DNA of 64,000 nucleotides. Origin: Geobacillus thermoleovorans (GTDB lineage Bacteria > Bacillota > Bacilli > Bacillales > Anoxybacillaceae). The stretch lies in contig NZ_CP014335.1 of assembly GCF_001610955.1 (NCBI RefSeq), positions 2,427,001-2,491,000 on the forward strand, given 5' to 3'. Below are positions 42,658-53,972 of this stretch, piece after piece. Position 1 is the stretch's first letter. Each line of letters opens with the position of its first letter. A model generated the notes under the pieces. That model was not told the origin of the DNA and searched no databases. It saw only the letters and a program-made list of their open reading frames with translations. Both the position numbers and the translations under genes were made by a program.

Positions 42658-43320
42658 TTACGGCGCAAGCCGCTTTTCCATCAGTTTCTTTCCGTATCCG
42701 GCAAGCACGTGATCGGGCTTGGCTTCCAAGGCAGCGGCAAACATATTGCGGGCGGCATCGAGCTCATCTTTGTACGCATAAATGACGCCTAAATTGTAGT
42801 ACGCATCAGCGTGGCGCGGATCGAGTTCCAACGTTTTTTCGAAATAACGCTTCGCCTCATCGACATAATCGAGCGTGGCGAGGCAAAGGCCAAGCTGAAA
42901 CAGCGCTTCGGCATCCGTCTCGTTCAGCTCAGCCGCGCGCTGCAAATACGGCAGCGCCAGCCGCGGCATCTCGAGCCGCCATAAGGACATGCCGAGCATA
43001 AAATGCGTATCGGCATCGTCAAGACCAAGCCCTAGCGCGCGCTCAAACATATCTTTCGCTTTCGCGAACTGCTCACGCTTATAATGCACTGTACCCATGC
43101 CGTAATACGCGGCCGCCGCCTTCTTGTCAATTTTCAACGCCTGTCGGAAACAGTCAAGCGCCTTCTCTTCTTCACCGGCAGCAACGAGAACCGTGCCAAT
43201 GTTAATGTACCCGGCTGGATCGTCCGGATGCTGTTCGACCGCAGCGGAAAAACAGCGGATGGCTTCCTCATACTTCCCCTCGCGCATATACGCCAAGCCT
43301 TGTTCGTTGAAATTGGCCAC
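42658..43320 (-). CDS. yrrB: TPR-repeat protein YrrB
   Basis: 220 residues from a GTG at 43320 (GGGAGGGG seven bases ahead); an upstream frame to 43407 is less plausible. Built from about six 34-residue tetratricopeptide repeats (for example NEQGLAYMREGKYEEAIRCF and AYYNLGVIYAYKDELDAARNMF). YrrB has been suggested to hold together partners of RNA and tRNA modification; here it lies between mnmA and recD2. Mature repeats with high alanine and acidic surface. Confidence 0.88.
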   Translation of the reverse strand: MANFNEQGLAYMREGKYEEAIRCFSAAVEQHPDDPAGYINIGTVLVAAGEEEKALDCFRQALKIDKKAAAAYYGMGTVHYKREQFAKAKDMFERALGLGLDDADTHFMLGMSLWRLEMPRLALPYLQRAAELNETDAEALFQLGLCLATLDYVDEAKRYFEKTLELDPRHADAYYNLGVIYAYKDELDAARNMFAAALEAKPDHVLAGYGKKLMEKRLAP

Positions 43321-43410
43321 CGCCCATCCCCTCCCTGATTCAACGTGATTTTCAAGCAACGGCCTCCAGCCTAATAGCCTGATTGAAGATCGTGCGCACC
43401 GGCACATCCG

Positions 43411-45683
<2,273 letters not shown>

Positions 45684-45710
45684 CGGTCATTCTCCTTTCC
45701 TTTCTGTTGC

Positions 45711-46127
45711 TTAAATATAAAACATATATGCCCCTTCATCCCCGTCGCTATACTTCGCCAAATCTTCGAGCGTTGTGCTGTCGAGCACTTCCTCGACCGC
45801 ATCGCGGATGCGAATCCATAGCTCGCGCTTCGCCGGCTCTTCCTCCTCGAGCTCCTCGACCGGGGTCAGCGGCCCCTCCAACACGCGCAAAATGTCGCCG
45901 GCGGTGATTTTCGCCGGATGCTCAGCGAGCACATAGCCGCCATACGCTCCACGAATGCTTTTGACGAGCCCGGCGTTGCGCAACGGCGTGACGAGCTGCT
46001 CTAAATAATGTTCAGATAAATTGTTCGCCTTGGCGATCGAACGAAGCGAGATCGGACGATCGCCATATTTTTTGGCCAATTCAATCATAATCGTCAAGCC
46101 ATATCGGCCTTTCGTCGAAATCTTCAT
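45711..46127 (-). CDS. cymR: Rrf2-family cysteine-metabolism repressor CymR
   Basis: 138 residues, ATG 46127 with AGGAGGGATATG. Winged helix-turn-helix N-terminus (KISTKGRYGLTIMIELAKKYG; SLRSIAKANNLSEHYLEQLV). No cysteine cluster, so it is not an Fe-S Rrf2 member. CymR with CysK senses O-acetylserine and represses cysteine-synthesis genes such as yrrT-mtnN-mccAB, which are in this window with a matching box at 25281. First gene of the cymR-yrvO-mnmA operon. Confidence 0.93.
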   Translation of the reverse strand: MKISTKGRYGLTIMIELAKKYGDRPISLRSIAKANNLSEHYLEQLVTPLRNAGLVKSIRGAYGGYVLAEHPAKITAGDILRVLEGPLTPVEELEEEEPAKRELWIRIRDAVEEVLDSTTLEDLAKYSDGDEGAYMFYI

Positions 46128-46138
46128 TCATATCCCTC

Positions 46139-46371
46139 CTAACCGCTTAACCCTTGCGTCCGAGTGCCGGCGGCCGGTCCAAGCAGGCGGCTTGCGACCT
46201 TTTGGCATTGCGGCAGCGCCAAGCCGGCATCGAACCGATCGTCACACAAAAAAGGAACGTGCCAAACGACACCGGGCCGCCGAGCAACCAGCCGGCCAAC
46301 AGCACGAACGCTTCGATCCCGATGCGAATGTACGCCACGTTCCATCCGGTCAGCTCGGTCAAAGCGAGCAT
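46139..46371 (-). pseudogene. Remnant of a YczE-like membrane protein (C-terminal part, frameshifted)
   Basis: About 50 codons read TGWNVAYIRIGIEAFVLLAG followed by WLLGGPVSFGTFLF, the C-terminal helix pair of YczE/YitT-like proteins. After that the frame shifts: the expected C-terminal LPLCQK-like stretch is found in the neighbouring frame as LALPQCQKVASRL. The N-terminal two thirds of the gene is absent. Most likely a decayed gene left between cymR and rarA. Confidence 0.5.
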
Positions 46372-46411
46372 GAAACGCCTGTGTTATTATATCATAAAAA
46401 TCCCTTTCCCT

Positions 46412-47707
46412 TCACGGCTGAACCTTGACCTCTTGTTTCAACTGCTCAAGCCGCCGGTACACCTTGGCGTAATGTTTTTCCTCGCCATGCTCTTTCGGTT
46501 CATAATAGCGGACGCCTTCCAGAGCGGAGGGCAAATACGCTTGCGCCACCCAGCCGTTCGGATAATCGTGCGGATACAAGTAGCCTTGTCCACGCCCGAG
46601 TGCAGCCGCCCCTTTGTAATGAGCGTCTTTTAAATGATCCGGAATATCGCCAAGCTTGCCGGAACGGACATCGGCAATGGCAGCGTCCAGCGCCTTGTAA
46701 GCACTGTTGGATTTCGGGCTTAAACAGAGTTCAATCGTCACAACCGCGAGCGGAATGCGCGCTTCCGGCAGTCCGAGGCGTTCCGCCGCTTCGACCGCTG
46801 CCTGTACTTTCACTCCCATCATCGGATTGGCAAGTCCGATGTCCTCATAAGCCATCACAAGCAATCTCCGGCAAACGGACGCCAAGTCTCCGCCTTCAAG
46901 CAGACGGGCCAAATAATGAAGCGCGGCATCGGCATCGCTGCCGCGCACGCTTTTTTGAAACGCGGACAACAACGAATAATAATGATCGCCATATTTGTCA
47001 TGGGTAAAACCGCGGTTTGCGGTGCATGAAGCCACGATATCCTCATCAATATACAAGCGGCCGTGGCGCTCATCGGCAGCCGCAACCGCCGCCTCCAGAA
47101 GCGAAAGCGCGACGCGCGCATCCCCACCGGCTGCCTCGGCGATGCGCCATAACAACGACTCGTCAATGACAACCGGCGGCTCGCCGACCCCTCGTTCCGG
47201 ATCAGCGAGCGCCCGCTTCAGAATGATCATGAGGTCATCCGGCTTGAGCGGTTTCAGTTGTTGGATTTGCCCGCAGCGGCTGCGAATGGCGGGATTGACC
47301 TCGTGAAACGGGTTTTCCGTTGTGGCGCCAATCAAGGTCACGAGCCCGGATTCGAGATGCGGCAACAAAACGTCTTGCTGCGCTTTATTCAGCCGATGGA
47401 TTTCGTCGATAAACAACACGACGTTCCCTGACCAGCGCGCCGCTTCGACTGCCTCTTCGATTTCCTTTTTGCCGGCGGCCGTCGCATTGATAGCGACCCA
47501 TTCGCGCCCGGCGGTGCGGGCAATGGCGTAAGCGAGCGACGTCTTCCCTGTCCCCGGCTCTCCGTAAAGCAAAAGCGATGGAACATGACCTTTTTTGACC
47601 ATTTTATAAAGCGGCGTACTAGGGCCAATGATGTGCTGTTGCCCAACGATCTCATCGATCGTCCGCGGCCGCATCCGCCAAGCAAGCGGCTCCGTCGTTT
47701 TGGGCAT
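46412..47707 (-). CDS. rarA: Replication-associated recombination protein RarA (MgsA)
   Basis: 431 residues, AAA+ ATPase of the clamp-loader group. Walker [10 protein letters not shown] near residue 52, Walker [12 protein letters not shown] near residue 97, sensor [11 protein letters not shown] near residue 125, and the C-terminal tetramerisation domain ending with [18 protein letters not shown]. It acts at stalled replication forks with SSB. Called YrvN in B. subtilis and located beside cymR there too. Confidence 0.95.
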   Translation of the reverse strand: MPKTTEPLAWRMRPRTIDEIVGQQHIIGPSTPLYKMVKKGHVPSLLLYGEPGTGKTSLAYAIARTAGREWVAINATAAGKKEIEEAVEAARWSGNVVLFIDEIHRLNKAQQDVLLPHLESGLVTLIGATTENPFHEVNPAIRSRCGQIQQLKPLKPDDLMIILKRALADPERGVGEPPVVIDESLLWRIAEAAGGDARVALSLLEAAVAAADERHGRLYIDEDIVASCTANRGFTHDKYGDHYYSLLSAFQKSVRGSDADAALHYLARLLEGGDLASVCRRLLVMAYEDIGLANPMMGVKVQAAVEAAERLGLPEARIPLAVVTIELCLSPKSNSAYKALDAAIADVRSGKLGDIPDHLKDAHYKGAAALGRGQGYLYPHDYPNGWVAQAYLPSALEGVRYYEPKEHGEEKHYAKVYRRLEQLKQEVKVQP

Positions 47708-47814
47708 GCCGACCCCCTCCTTGAGATTGATGACGCTATGTTCACAGACATCCTCCGATGCCGCCTATTCATTTTCGGCGAATGGGGCGTCTCCCCGTGG
47801 GAAGATCGGTGGTT

Positions 47815-48675
47815 TTAATAAAAATAGCGTTCAATGGCCTCCTTCAACTCATTGTACAGCGGAAGCGAGTATTTCGCCAAATAGAGCAGAAGCGCCTCCA
47901 CCATAAACCGCCTAGCTGTCTCCCCTTTCTCGAGTTCTTCCTTCAATAAGCGCAGCGAGCGAAGAATATCGTCTTCAACCGGACGCAGCGCCGCCATGCG
48001 CTCTAAACAGCTGATGGCCCGTTCTTTCCATTGACTCCTCTCTTGGGTCGCCGCAGCAATGTAATCCGCCATCACCGTTTCATCGAGCAATCCCGTCTTG
48101 CCGTCAAGCAGGCTGGCAACGATGGCATCAAGCCGATCGAGCAAGAAGGGGGCAAGCTTCTCAGGAAGCAGCGGCTTTCGGTCTACCGCCAAGTAAATCA
48201 GATATTCTTTCAGCATTCCGTTGAGCATCGTCGCGCAATCAAACGAAACTGGACGCACTTGTTCGCCGTATATGTCTTCAATCGCCCGGCGATACCAGTG
48301 GAGCGTATGGGCGCGGATGCGAAACACCAGATGCTGCACCTCATGGCTCACCTTCACAGCTTGTTCGCCCAACTGCATTTGCACCAGCTCTTTATGTTCG
48401 TCAAACAGCTGGATTTGTACAGTCAACTGACGGCAAAACCGCTCGCGCGCGGTTAAGGCGGGATCAGCCTCGATTTGTTTAAGCTGGCGAAACAAGACTT
48501 CATAATGGTAGCGGAAAATCGATACAGCCAACTCTTCTTTTGATTTGAAATAATTGTAAATCGAACCTTTGGCTACTCCGCTCCGCTCGGCTATTTCCTG
48601 CATGGAGGTAGCGTGATAGCCTTTTTCGGCGAATAATTTCATCGCCGTTTCAATGATGTCCTCTTTCCGTCCCAA
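47815..48675 (-). CDS. TetR-family regulator adjacent to the RND exporter
   Basis: 286 residues from the TTG at 48675 (AAGGAG six bases ahead); longer frames lack a site. N-terminal helix-turn-helix AMKLFAEKGYHATSMQEIAERSGVAKGSIYNYF, then a long helical ligand domain, larger than usual (TetR proteins are mostly near 200). It lies just downstream of the exporter gene on the same strand but behind a terminator, with TATAAT at 48709-48714 as possible own promoter. By context a repressor of the exporter (YerO-like). Confidence 0.85.
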   Translation of the reverse strand: MGRKEDIIETAMKLFAEKGYHATSMQEIAERSGVAKGSIYNYFKSKEELAVSIFRYHYEVLFRQLKQIEADPALTARERFCRQLTVQIQLFDEHKELVQMQLGEQAVKVSHEVQHLVFRIRAHTLHWYRRAIEDIYGEQVRPVSFDCATMLNGMLKEYLIYLAVDRKPLLPEKLAPFLLDRLDAIVASLLDGKTGLLDETVMADYIAAATQERSQWKERAISCLERMAALRPVEDDILRSLRLLKEELEKGETARRFMVEALLLYLAKYSLPLYNELKEAIERYFY

Positions 48676-48730
48676 TGTTTTCTCCTTCCTTACTCCTTCT
48701 TCATGTCCATTATAGTCGATCTTGCCATGA

Positions 48731-48766
48731 AAAAAAATGCCGGACGGCCCGTTATCCGGCCATCCA
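48731..48766 (-). terminator. Terminator of the RND exporter gene
   Basis: On the minus strand ATGGCCGGAT pairs with GTCCGGCAT (one bulge), followed by eight Ts. Confidence 0.75.
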
Positions 48767-48772
48767 GCCCTG

Positions 48773-51700
48773 TCATTTTGCCATCGGTTCGCGTTTTGCC
48801 GTCCGGAAGAAAAACGCCTCATACATCGCAGGAATGAACACAAGCGTCAATAACGTCGACGACGTCAGGCCGCCGATGACCGTGATGGCCAGCCCTTTCG
48901 AAATCAACGTGCCGGCCTCATTCGTCAGCGCAAGCGGAATGAGCGCTGTCACAGTCGCAAAGGCTGTCATTAAAATCGGCCGCAGCCGTGTTTTGCCGGC
49001 TTCAATGATGGCGCTTCGCACCGTCATCCGTTTTTGTTCGCGGTTTTGTCCGATTCGATCCACCAGCACGATCGCATTGGTCGTCACGATGCCAATGAGC
49101 ATCAACAAGCCGATCATGACGCTGATGGAAAGCGGCTCATCGGCCACATACAAAGCAAACAGCGAACCGATGGGAACAAACAAAAGGGAAGATAAAATGA
49201 TCAGCGGCACCCGCACTTTGCCAAATGTAATCAGCATCGTCAAATACACAAGCCCGATGGCCGCCGCCATGGCCACACCGAGCTCGCGGAACGTCTGCAC
49301 CGTCTCATCGCTTCCGCCGCCCGTTTTCACTGTGACATCGGATGGGATCTTCAAATCATTTACATGTTTCGAAATATCATTCGTTACTTTCTGAATGTTG
49401 TCGCCGACAATCTGGGCGGATACGCGGGCAAACACTTTTCCGTCCAGCTTTTGAATGGACGTATACACGTCCGCCTCTTTCACTTCGGCGACAGCTGAAA
49501 GTGGAATCACTCCGTTTCTCGTCACGATCGGAAGCTCTTTCAACTCATCGATCGATCCCAACGTTTCATCATACGAAAGTTCGACTTGCTCATCCTTGCC
49601 GCCGAGTTTCAGCGTCCCCACATCGACCGGTTTGGTCGCATCGGCCACCGCCCCCAGCAATTGCATGCCCGAAACGCCATAAGCGGCCGCCTTTTCCGGA
49701 TCAATGGCGACAATCACTTGTTTTTGCTTTTCCGTCAAGTTATTCGTCACATCTTTGACATCATCGCGTTGTTTTAAATACGTCTCGACCTGTTTGGCTG
49801 CTGTTTGGAGCGCCTCCAAATCATTGGAGTATAAGTCAATATTCACGTTATTATTCGTTGGCGGCCCTCCGCTCGACATCTCTTGCACGCCCACTTTTGC
49901 CCCGGGCGCGAGCTGATTCGCGATGCGGCGCATTTCTTTTTCGAAAACGGCCACGGTTTTCGCGGTGTCAGCGCTGTCCTTTAATAGAATATAATAGCTG
50001 GCTTGATTGGGCCGCTTCAATCCTGTGCGGAAATCGCGGCTTCCCACCGCGGCGGTGACGCTCTCGACATCGCTTCGTTTTAAAAACATCTTTTCCATCT
50101 CCAACGACACATCATTCGTTTTGGCCACCGATGTGGAAGCCGGCAGTTCAATGCTCGCCACCAGCGTTTTCTGCTCTTCGTTCGGCAAAAACGTAAATCC
50201 AAGTTTCGGCACGAGCGTCAATGAACCAACCAATAGCACAACCGACAACACAAAGACAATCGCTTTATGGTTGAGCGCCCATTCAATGATTCGGCCATAC
50301 AGACGCTGAAGCGCTCCTTCTTTTTCCTCTGGCGGCACACGGCGGAACGAAAATTTCGCTAAAATCGGCACAACTGTCACGGCCACCAACAAAGAGGCCA
50401 ACAGGGCAAACGTAATCGTCAAGGCAAAAGGCAGGAAAAATTCCCCTATAATGCCCCCAACAAGCCCGAGAGGCAAAAAGACGACAACCGTTGTGATGGT
50501 CGAGGACACAATCGCTTTGACAATTTCTTTCGTTGATTGCTCGACTAAATCATCGCTCATGCCTGTTTTCTCCCGGCGGACGCGGCGGAAAATATTTTCG
50601 ATCACGACAATGCTGTCATCCACGACTCGGCCGACGGCGACGGCCATGCCGCCAAGCGTCATGACATTGAGGGTAATATCCATACGATTGAGAAAAATGG
50701 CCGATACAAGCAGCGAGAGCGGAATCGAGACGATGGCAATCACAGTCGCCCGAACGTTGCGCAAAAAGAGCAAGACGGCCAGCGAAGCGAACAGCGCCCC
50801 GAGCAGCCCTTCACGGACAAGCGATTCAACGGATTGTTTGATGCCAGCTGACGAATCAAACCCGATGGAATAATCAAACTGATGTTTGTAGGAATTCAGC
50901 ACTTTGATCACTTGGTCTGCCACTTCAATCGTATTGGCATCTTGTTTTTTCGTCACCGCCATCGACAGCGATGGCTTCAAATTATAGCGGGTGAATTCGC
51001 TTTGCTCGTTGACTTCCTCAATCGTCGCAATATCCCCAAGCTTCACGGACGCAACGCGCTGCAATCCATTCGCCGCCATAGGAACAGCTGTCGGCACGAG
51101 TTTCAGATTTTTCAACTCATGGATGGTGTTCAATTTTTCCTCGACGCGAACAGGAATTTGCCATGTATCGGTTTGCAACGTTCCAGCCGGGAACGCCAAC
51201 ACCTTTTCATTGATTTGGTTTTTAATCTCTGACAAGTTCAATCCCGCCTGAGCAGCCTTTTTCCGATCGACTGTGATCCGGATGAGGCGCTCGCTGTCTC
51301 CACCGATCGAAACGGAATTCACCCCGTCGATTTTATTCAATTCTGGAATCACTTCGGTTTCCAGCAACGTTTGCAGATCGGTTCCGTTTTTGGCAAACAA
51401 GGAAATGTTGAAAACCGGGATGGAACCGAATGAAAACCGATTGACTTCCGTTTGCACATTATCGGGCAATCCTGCCTTATCAATGAGCGATTCGACCTGC
51501 CGCTCCATTTTCTCCATATCCGTCCGAAACGGAAATTCAAGATTCATAACGGCCATTCCTTCATAGGAAGAACTCTGCATTTGCTTAAGCCCGTCAAGGG
51601 ACTTCAGTTTTTCCTCGAGCTTGGCCGTGACCTCCTCATTCACGTCTTGCGGAGAAGCCCCAGGATAGACCACTTCAATCGACAACTGGGGAAATTCAAT

Positions 51701-51823
51701 GTTCGGCAGCAAATCGACCTTCAAGGAGGAGAAGGAATACAGCCCTAGAAACATGAGCAAAAACGAACATACAAACACAGCTGCCGCATTTTTCAAACTG
51801 AACCTGGTCAAAAACGTCATCAT
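48773..51823 (-). CDS. RND-family multidrug/lipopeptide exporter, SwrC-like
   Basis: 1016 residues from the first of two ATGs (51823, AGAGGTGGC ahead). Typical AcrB/MMPL RND layout: one helix near residue 12, a periplasmic-type loop (about 40-330), six helices (about 335-530), a second large loop (about 560-835) and six more helices. Helix-4 acidic motif VGRVVDDSIVVIENIFRR is present. In Gram-positives such single-component pumps (SwrC/YerP) export surfactin or bacitracin-like amphiphiles; the substrate here is unknown. Two dyads upstream are likely TetR sites. Confidence 0.9.
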   Translation of the reverse strand: MMTFLTRFSLKNAAAVFVCSFLLMFLGLYSFSSLKVDLLPNIEFPQLSIEVVYPGASPQDVNEEVTAKLEEKLKSLDGLKQMQSSSYEGMAVMNLEFPFRTDMEKMERQVESLIDKAGLPDNVQTEVNRFSFGSIPVFNISLFAKNGTDLQTLLETEVIPELNKIDGVNSVSIGGDSERLIRITVDRKKAAQAGLNLSEIKNQINEKVLAFPAGTLQTDTWQIPVRVEEKLNTIHELKNLKLVPTAVPMAANGLQRVASVKLGDIATIEEVNEQSEFTRYNLKPSLSMAVTKKQDANTIEVADQVIKVLNSYKHQFDYSIGFDSSAGIKQSVESLVREGLLGALFASLAVLLFLRNVRATVIAIVSIPLSLLVSAIFLNRMDITLNVMTLGGMAVAVGRVVDDSIVVIENIFRRVRREKTGMSDDLVEQSTKEIVKAIVSSTITTVVVFLPLGLVGGIIGEFFLPFALTITFALLASLLVAVTVVPILAKFSFRRVPPEEKEGALQRLYGRIIEWALNHKAIVFVLSVVLLVGSLTLVPKLGFTFLPNEEQKTLVASIELPASTSVAKTNDVSLEMEKMFLKRSDVESVTAAVGSRDFRTGLKRPNQASYYILLKDSADTAKTVAVFEKEMRRIANQLAPGAKVGVQEMSSGGPPTNNNVNIDLYSNDLEALQTAAKQVETYLKQRDDVKDVTNNLTEKQKQVIVAIDPEKAAAYGVSGMQLLGAVADATKPVDVGTLKLGGKDEQVELSYDETLGSIDELKELPIVTRNGVIPLSAVAEVKEADVYTSIQKLDGKVFARVSAQIVGDNIQKVTNDISKHVNDLKIPSDVTVKTGGGSDETVQTFRELGVAMAAAIGLVYLTMLITFGKVRVPLIILSSLLFVPIGSLFALYVADEPLSISVMIGLLMLIGIVTTNAIVLVDRIGQNREQKRMTVRSAIIEAGKTRLRPILMTAFATVTALIPLALTNEAGTLISKGLAITVIGGLTSSTLLTLVFIPAMYEAFFFRTAKREPMAK

Positions 51824-51845
51824 GCCACCTCTCATCCCACGATTT

Positions 51846-51882
51846 TGACCAATCAGTCTAATTGTTTTGAACTGACCGGTCA
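51846..51882. promoter_or_regulatory. Putative TetR-type operator upstream of the RND exporter
   Basis: Perfect palindrome TGACCGGTCA (51873-51882) and a related imperfect dyad TGACCAATCAGTC (51846-51858), 14 bases apart, between the exporter start and the divergent rsfA. Assignment to the TetR regulator at 47815 is by context. Confidence 0.5.
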
Positions 51883-52001
51883 TACAAAACTATTTCTATG
51901 ATACATGAAAATGGGAAAAATGAAAAGGGCGAAGTTTAAAGTGGAAATCAAACGGAAAAACTATGACCATATCAACATTACCATTTGATGGGGTGGACAA
52001 C

Positions 52002-52652
52002 ATGAAAACAAGACAGGATGCTTGGTCACATGAAGAAGATGTACTGTTGGCTGAAACGGTGCTGCAATATATACGCGAAGGAAAAACGCAACTTGCCGCT
52101 TTTGAAGTCGTTGGGAGACAACTGCACCGCACAGCGGCAGCATGCGGATTCCGTTGGAACGCCGAGGTGCGCAAACGGTACCTTGAGGCGATCGAACAGG
52201 CAAAAAAGCAGCGGAAAGAACGGAAACGGGCGCTCGAAATGATGAAAAAGTGGCAAAAAGACAGTACGGTTGCTGCTTGGAGTCCTTCTGGAGAACGGGA
52301 TGGCGCCGAAGGGTCATCGCCTTTTCTCCCGGCGGCCCCATTGACACTGGAGCAGTGCATTTCATTTTTGCAAACATTGCGGCGCGGCATCGAGGAGATG
52401 GAAGCGATCCGCCAGGACAACGAGCGCCTGAAACGCGAGCGGGCGGAATGGCAGACGCGGAACGAACAGCTTGCTCAAAAACTCGAACGCCTTGAAACGA
52501 GGCAGACCACCGTGCAAGAAGATTATGAAGCGCTCGTGAAAATCATGGCCCGCGCCCGCCAGCTCGCTTCCGAAGAAGGCGACCGCTTCTCTCTTGCCCA
52601 GCTGTTTGCCGCCGAGGCGAACGGATCGAACGAATCGCTCGCCCATTCATAA
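52002..52652 (+). CDS. rsfA: Prespore-specific regulator RsfA-like
   Basis: 216 residues from ATG 52002 (GGGGTGGACAAC ahead). N-terminal Myb/SANT-like helix set with conserved tryptophans (DAWSHEEDVLLAETVLQYI; CGFRWNAEVRKRY), the pattern of the RsfA family, then a variable linker and a C-terminal coiled coil (about 135-195). In B. subtilis RsfA tunes the sigma-F regulon in the forespore, and several paralogues exist in Geobacillus. One of few plus-strand genes, divergent from the exporter. Confidence 0.85.
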   Translation: MKTRQDAWSHEEDVLLAETVLQYIREGKTQLAAFEVVGRQLHRTAAACGFRWNAEVRKRYLEAIEQAKKQRKERKRALEMMKKWQKDSTVAAWSPSGERDGAEGSSPFLPAAPLTLEQCISFLQTLRRGIEEMEAIRQDNERLKRERAEWQTRNEQLAQKLERLETRQTTVQEDYEALVKIMARARQLASEEGDRFSLAQLFAAEANGSNESLAHS

Positions 52653-52794
52653 AAAAAGAAGGTGCCCCAACAAGCATCGGGACACGTTTTCACCGCTGGA
52701 ACGACGGACAGCGCCCGCTAACAAACCGGTGAATGCACCGATGTTCACAGGAATCTCCACCTTCCCATTTTGTTCGAAATGAAGGTGGAGTCGT

Positions 52795-53559
52795 TCAATC
52801 GTCGCCAACGCGCCTTATGGGAATTCCCTCTAATAGACGATGAATCACGTAGGAAGCCATAATAAGCCCGGCAACTGATGGAACGAAAGCATTCGAAGAC
52901 GGCGGCATTTTCGCCTTGCGGATCGGCGAAGCGTCATTGCCGACGACCTGGCGGACATCTTCGCGGATTTTCACCGGCTTCTCGTCGGAAAAGACGACCG
53001 GAATGCCGCGGCGGATCCCTTCTTTGCGCAGCTTGGCGCGGATGACTTTCGCGATCGGATCGGTGTGTGTTTTCGAAATATCGGCAATGCGGAACCGGGT
53101 CGGATCCATTTTGTTCGCCGCACCCATGCTGGAGATGATCGGAATGCCGCGCTTGAGGCATTGTTTCATCAAATGCACTTTGTACACAATCGTGTCGGAC
53201 GCATCGATGACAAAATCCAGATCATAGGCGAAAAATTGCTCATACGTCTCTTCCGTATAAAACATTTGCAAAGCGATCACCTCGCACGCCGGGTTGATGT
53301 CGGCGATGCGCTCTTTCATGAGCTCCACTTTCGGACGCCCGATGGTCGAGAGCAACGCATGGATTTGCCGGTTGATGTTGGTGATATCGACGTTATCGCG
53401 ATCAACAAGCACCAATCGGCCAATGCCGGAACGGGCGAGCGCCTCGACGGCGAACGACCCCACGCCGCCGACGCCAAGGACGGCGACGGTGGCGTTTTTT
53501 AAGCGTTCCAACCCTTCAGGGCCAATCGCGAGTTCATTGCGGGAAAATTGGTGCAGCAT
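52795..53559 (-). CDS. tcdA: tRNA threonylcarbamoyladenosine dehydratase TcdA (YrvM)
   Basis: 254 residues from ATG 53559 (GGAGAGGAGAACG ahead). E1-like ATP-binding fold: GVGGVGSFAVEALARSGIG near residue 30, DRDNVDITNINRQ near residue 56, and DASDTIVYKVHLMKQC near residue 117. It cyclises N6-threonylcarbamoyl-adenosine (t6A) to ct6A at tRNA A37. The place beside aspS, with 6S RNA between them, is as in B. subtilis. Confidence 0.93.
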   Translation of the reverse strand: MLHQFSRNELAIGPEGLERLKNATVAVLGVGGVGSFAVEALARSGIGRLVLVDRDNVDITNINRQIHALLSTIGRPKVELMKERIADINPACEVIALQMFYTEETYEQFFAYDLDFVIDASDTIVYKVHLMKQCLKRGIPIISSMGAANKMDPTRFRIADISKTHTDPIAKVIRAKLRKEGIRRGIPVVFSDEKPVKIREDVRQVVGNDASPIRKAKMPPSSNAFVPSVAGLIMASYVIHRLLEGIPIRRVGDD

Positions 53560-53660
53560 CGTTCTCCTCTCCGTTTGCTTCAAAATTGATGTTTATGCCG
53601 CTTTTTATCCTACCATCAAGACAGCAAAAGAGGCAACGGCATTTTGCTGGCAAAACAAAA

Positions 53661-53901
53661 CCCCTATGCGGCCATCCGCATAGGGGAAATGTTGTTGATT
53701 CCTTAATGTCGCCAGTCCCAATCGTGCCGTCGATGCCTTCGTTTTGAACCCGCTCTCCCATAGGTGGGTGCCCTGTTCCAAGGTTTGCGCTTCCCCTGTG
53801 ACGAAGAGGCGTGCACGCCGCTTGGAAACCCCGAGCTCCCGGATCATAAACTGTTCGGTCAAAACGATCAGTGATCCGACGAACACATTAGGACGGTTGT
53901 T
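53661..53901 (-). ncRNA. ssrSA: 6S RNA (6S-1, bsrA/ssrSA) with its terminator
   Basis: Lies between aspS and yrvM/tcdA, the bsrA locus in B. subtilis. The 5' end GTCCTAATGTGTTCGTC pairs with 3' GACTGGCGACATTAAGGA, closing a long rod with a central open region, as 6S RNA does. A terminator CCCCTATGCGG / CCGCATAGGGG (53661-53671, 53676-53686) with TTTTGTTTT ends it. It binds sigma-A holoenzyme and lowers transcription in stationary phase. It occupies the 413-bp gap between tcdA and aspS; open reading frames there are shadows. Confidence 0.85.
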
Positions 53902-53907
53902 AGTTTT

Positions 53908-53936
53908 ATTGTAACACATTTTTCAGCCTTTGTGAA
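53908..53936 (-). promoter_or_regulatory. Sigma-A promoter of 6S RNA
   Basis: -35 TTCACA (53931-53936), 17-base spacer, -10 TACAAT (53908-53913) on the minus strand; transcription start expected near 53901. Confidence 0.75.
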
Positions 53937-53972
53937 CATCTATTGCCAACGTTTCTTTTTCAGATGCCGCTG

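Noticed and set aside
52745..52790. Hairpin CTCCACCTT/AAGGTGGAG downstream of rsfA and tcdA as a terminator
   Set aside because: The stem is good, but no T-tract follows on either strand, so termination is not supported.
53605..53919. 104-residue minus-strand frame between tcdA and aspS
   Set aside because: It coincides with a promoter, closing stem and terminator of 6S RNA; the frame is fortuitous.
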